A program made the position numbers and the translations under genes. A stretch of DNA of 64,000 nt. Origin: Lachnospiraceae bacterium (GTDB lineage Bacteria; Bacillota; Clostridia; Lachnospirales; Lachnospiraceae). The stretch's first letter is position 1; each line of letters starts with the position of its first letter. The DNA lies in NCBI GenBank assembly GCA_015057085.1, contig SVFB01000036.1:1-64000 (forward strand), written 5' to 3'. The notes under the pieces are model-generated. The model saw only the letters and a list, made by a program, of their open reading frames with translations. It ran no database searches and was not told the DNA's origin. Shown here in pieces: positions 63,906-64,000 of the stretch.

Positions 63906-64000
63906 ATGATAAAAATTGGGGAGATGCATATTGCTTTTCTTGCGGGATGTGCATTGTTGCTGGCTTTTTTTGAGGCAGATAAAAGTGTATTCATATTTTT
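63906..64000 (+). CDS. Start of a membrane protein gene, cut by the window edge
   Basis: ATG 63906 follows AAGGAG at 8 bases. The visible 31 codons read MIKIGEMHIAFLAGCALLLA then FFEADKSVFIF, a short head and a hydrophobic helix. It is divergent from the ABC exporter, where two-component sensors are often found, but the family cannot be told from this much. Confidence 0.55.
   Translation, partial: MIKIGEMHIAFLAGCALLLAFFEADKSVFIF

Overview
The window is about 64 kb of a low-to-mid GC Gram-positive chromosome. The gene content fits the Clostridia, most likely family Lachnospiraceae: many AGGAGG ribosome sites, YesM/YesN-type regulators, DapL lysine synthesis, PyrK/PyrD type B dihydroorotate dehydrogenase, and a sucrose phosphorylase served by an ABC importer. 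Genus cannot be fixed from the sequence alone. I see no rRNA, tRNA, CRISPR array, transposase or phage genes.

Layout. (1) 1-6010: a sucrose-type operon (binding lipoprotein, two permeases, sucrose phosphorylase) and a LacI-type regulator, with two matching operator-like palindromes upstream and no ABC ATPase gene. (2) 6155-8839: a large secreted papain-like protease. (3) 8947-11026: larB and a family 2 glycosyltransferase. (4) 11072-19179: one long operon with an MFS transporter, glycerophosphodiesterase, lysophospholipase-like hydrolase, solute-binding lipoprotein and a YesM/YesN two-component pair, converging on a sugar-receptor-like GGDEF protein (minus strand). (5) 21345-24345: a MacB/FtsX-type ABC system. 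(6) 24346-24934: a gene-free stretch holding a complex inverted-repeat element with covarying hairpins. (7) 24935-32680: dnaE, pfkA, an rRNA methyltransferase, a small alarmone synthetase and a two-subunit ThrE-like exporter. (8) 32820-37458: an unknown membrane protein, a eukaryote-type HisA, glutamine synthetase, an ANTAR regulator and dapL. (9) 37551-52813: typA, a BtuR-like ATPase, dapA, dapB, the pyr genes, an M29-type aminopeptidase and purE-M-N-D. (10) 52910-53802: an AIM24-family protein and a small membrane protein. (11) 54059-60388: the F-type ATP synthase operon. (12) 60441-63710: an ABC-2 export system on the minus strand, then the first codons of another gene at the right edge.

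The most striking feature is in the ATP synthase operon. The delta (atpH) and alpha (atpA) subunits are one continuous 671-codon reading frame, with no stop, no ribosome site and no obvious internal start at the junction. Because F1 normally has three alpha but one delta, this raises a real stoichiometry question. Other points of interest are the eukaryote-type HisA (resembling yeast HIS6) next to glnA, the intergenic inverted-repeat element at 24477-24841, and a perfect 34-bp palindrome that ends two convergent genes and gives both proteins the same last five residues.

Most of the rest is ordinary housekeeping arranged in tight operons with clear rho-independent terminators.
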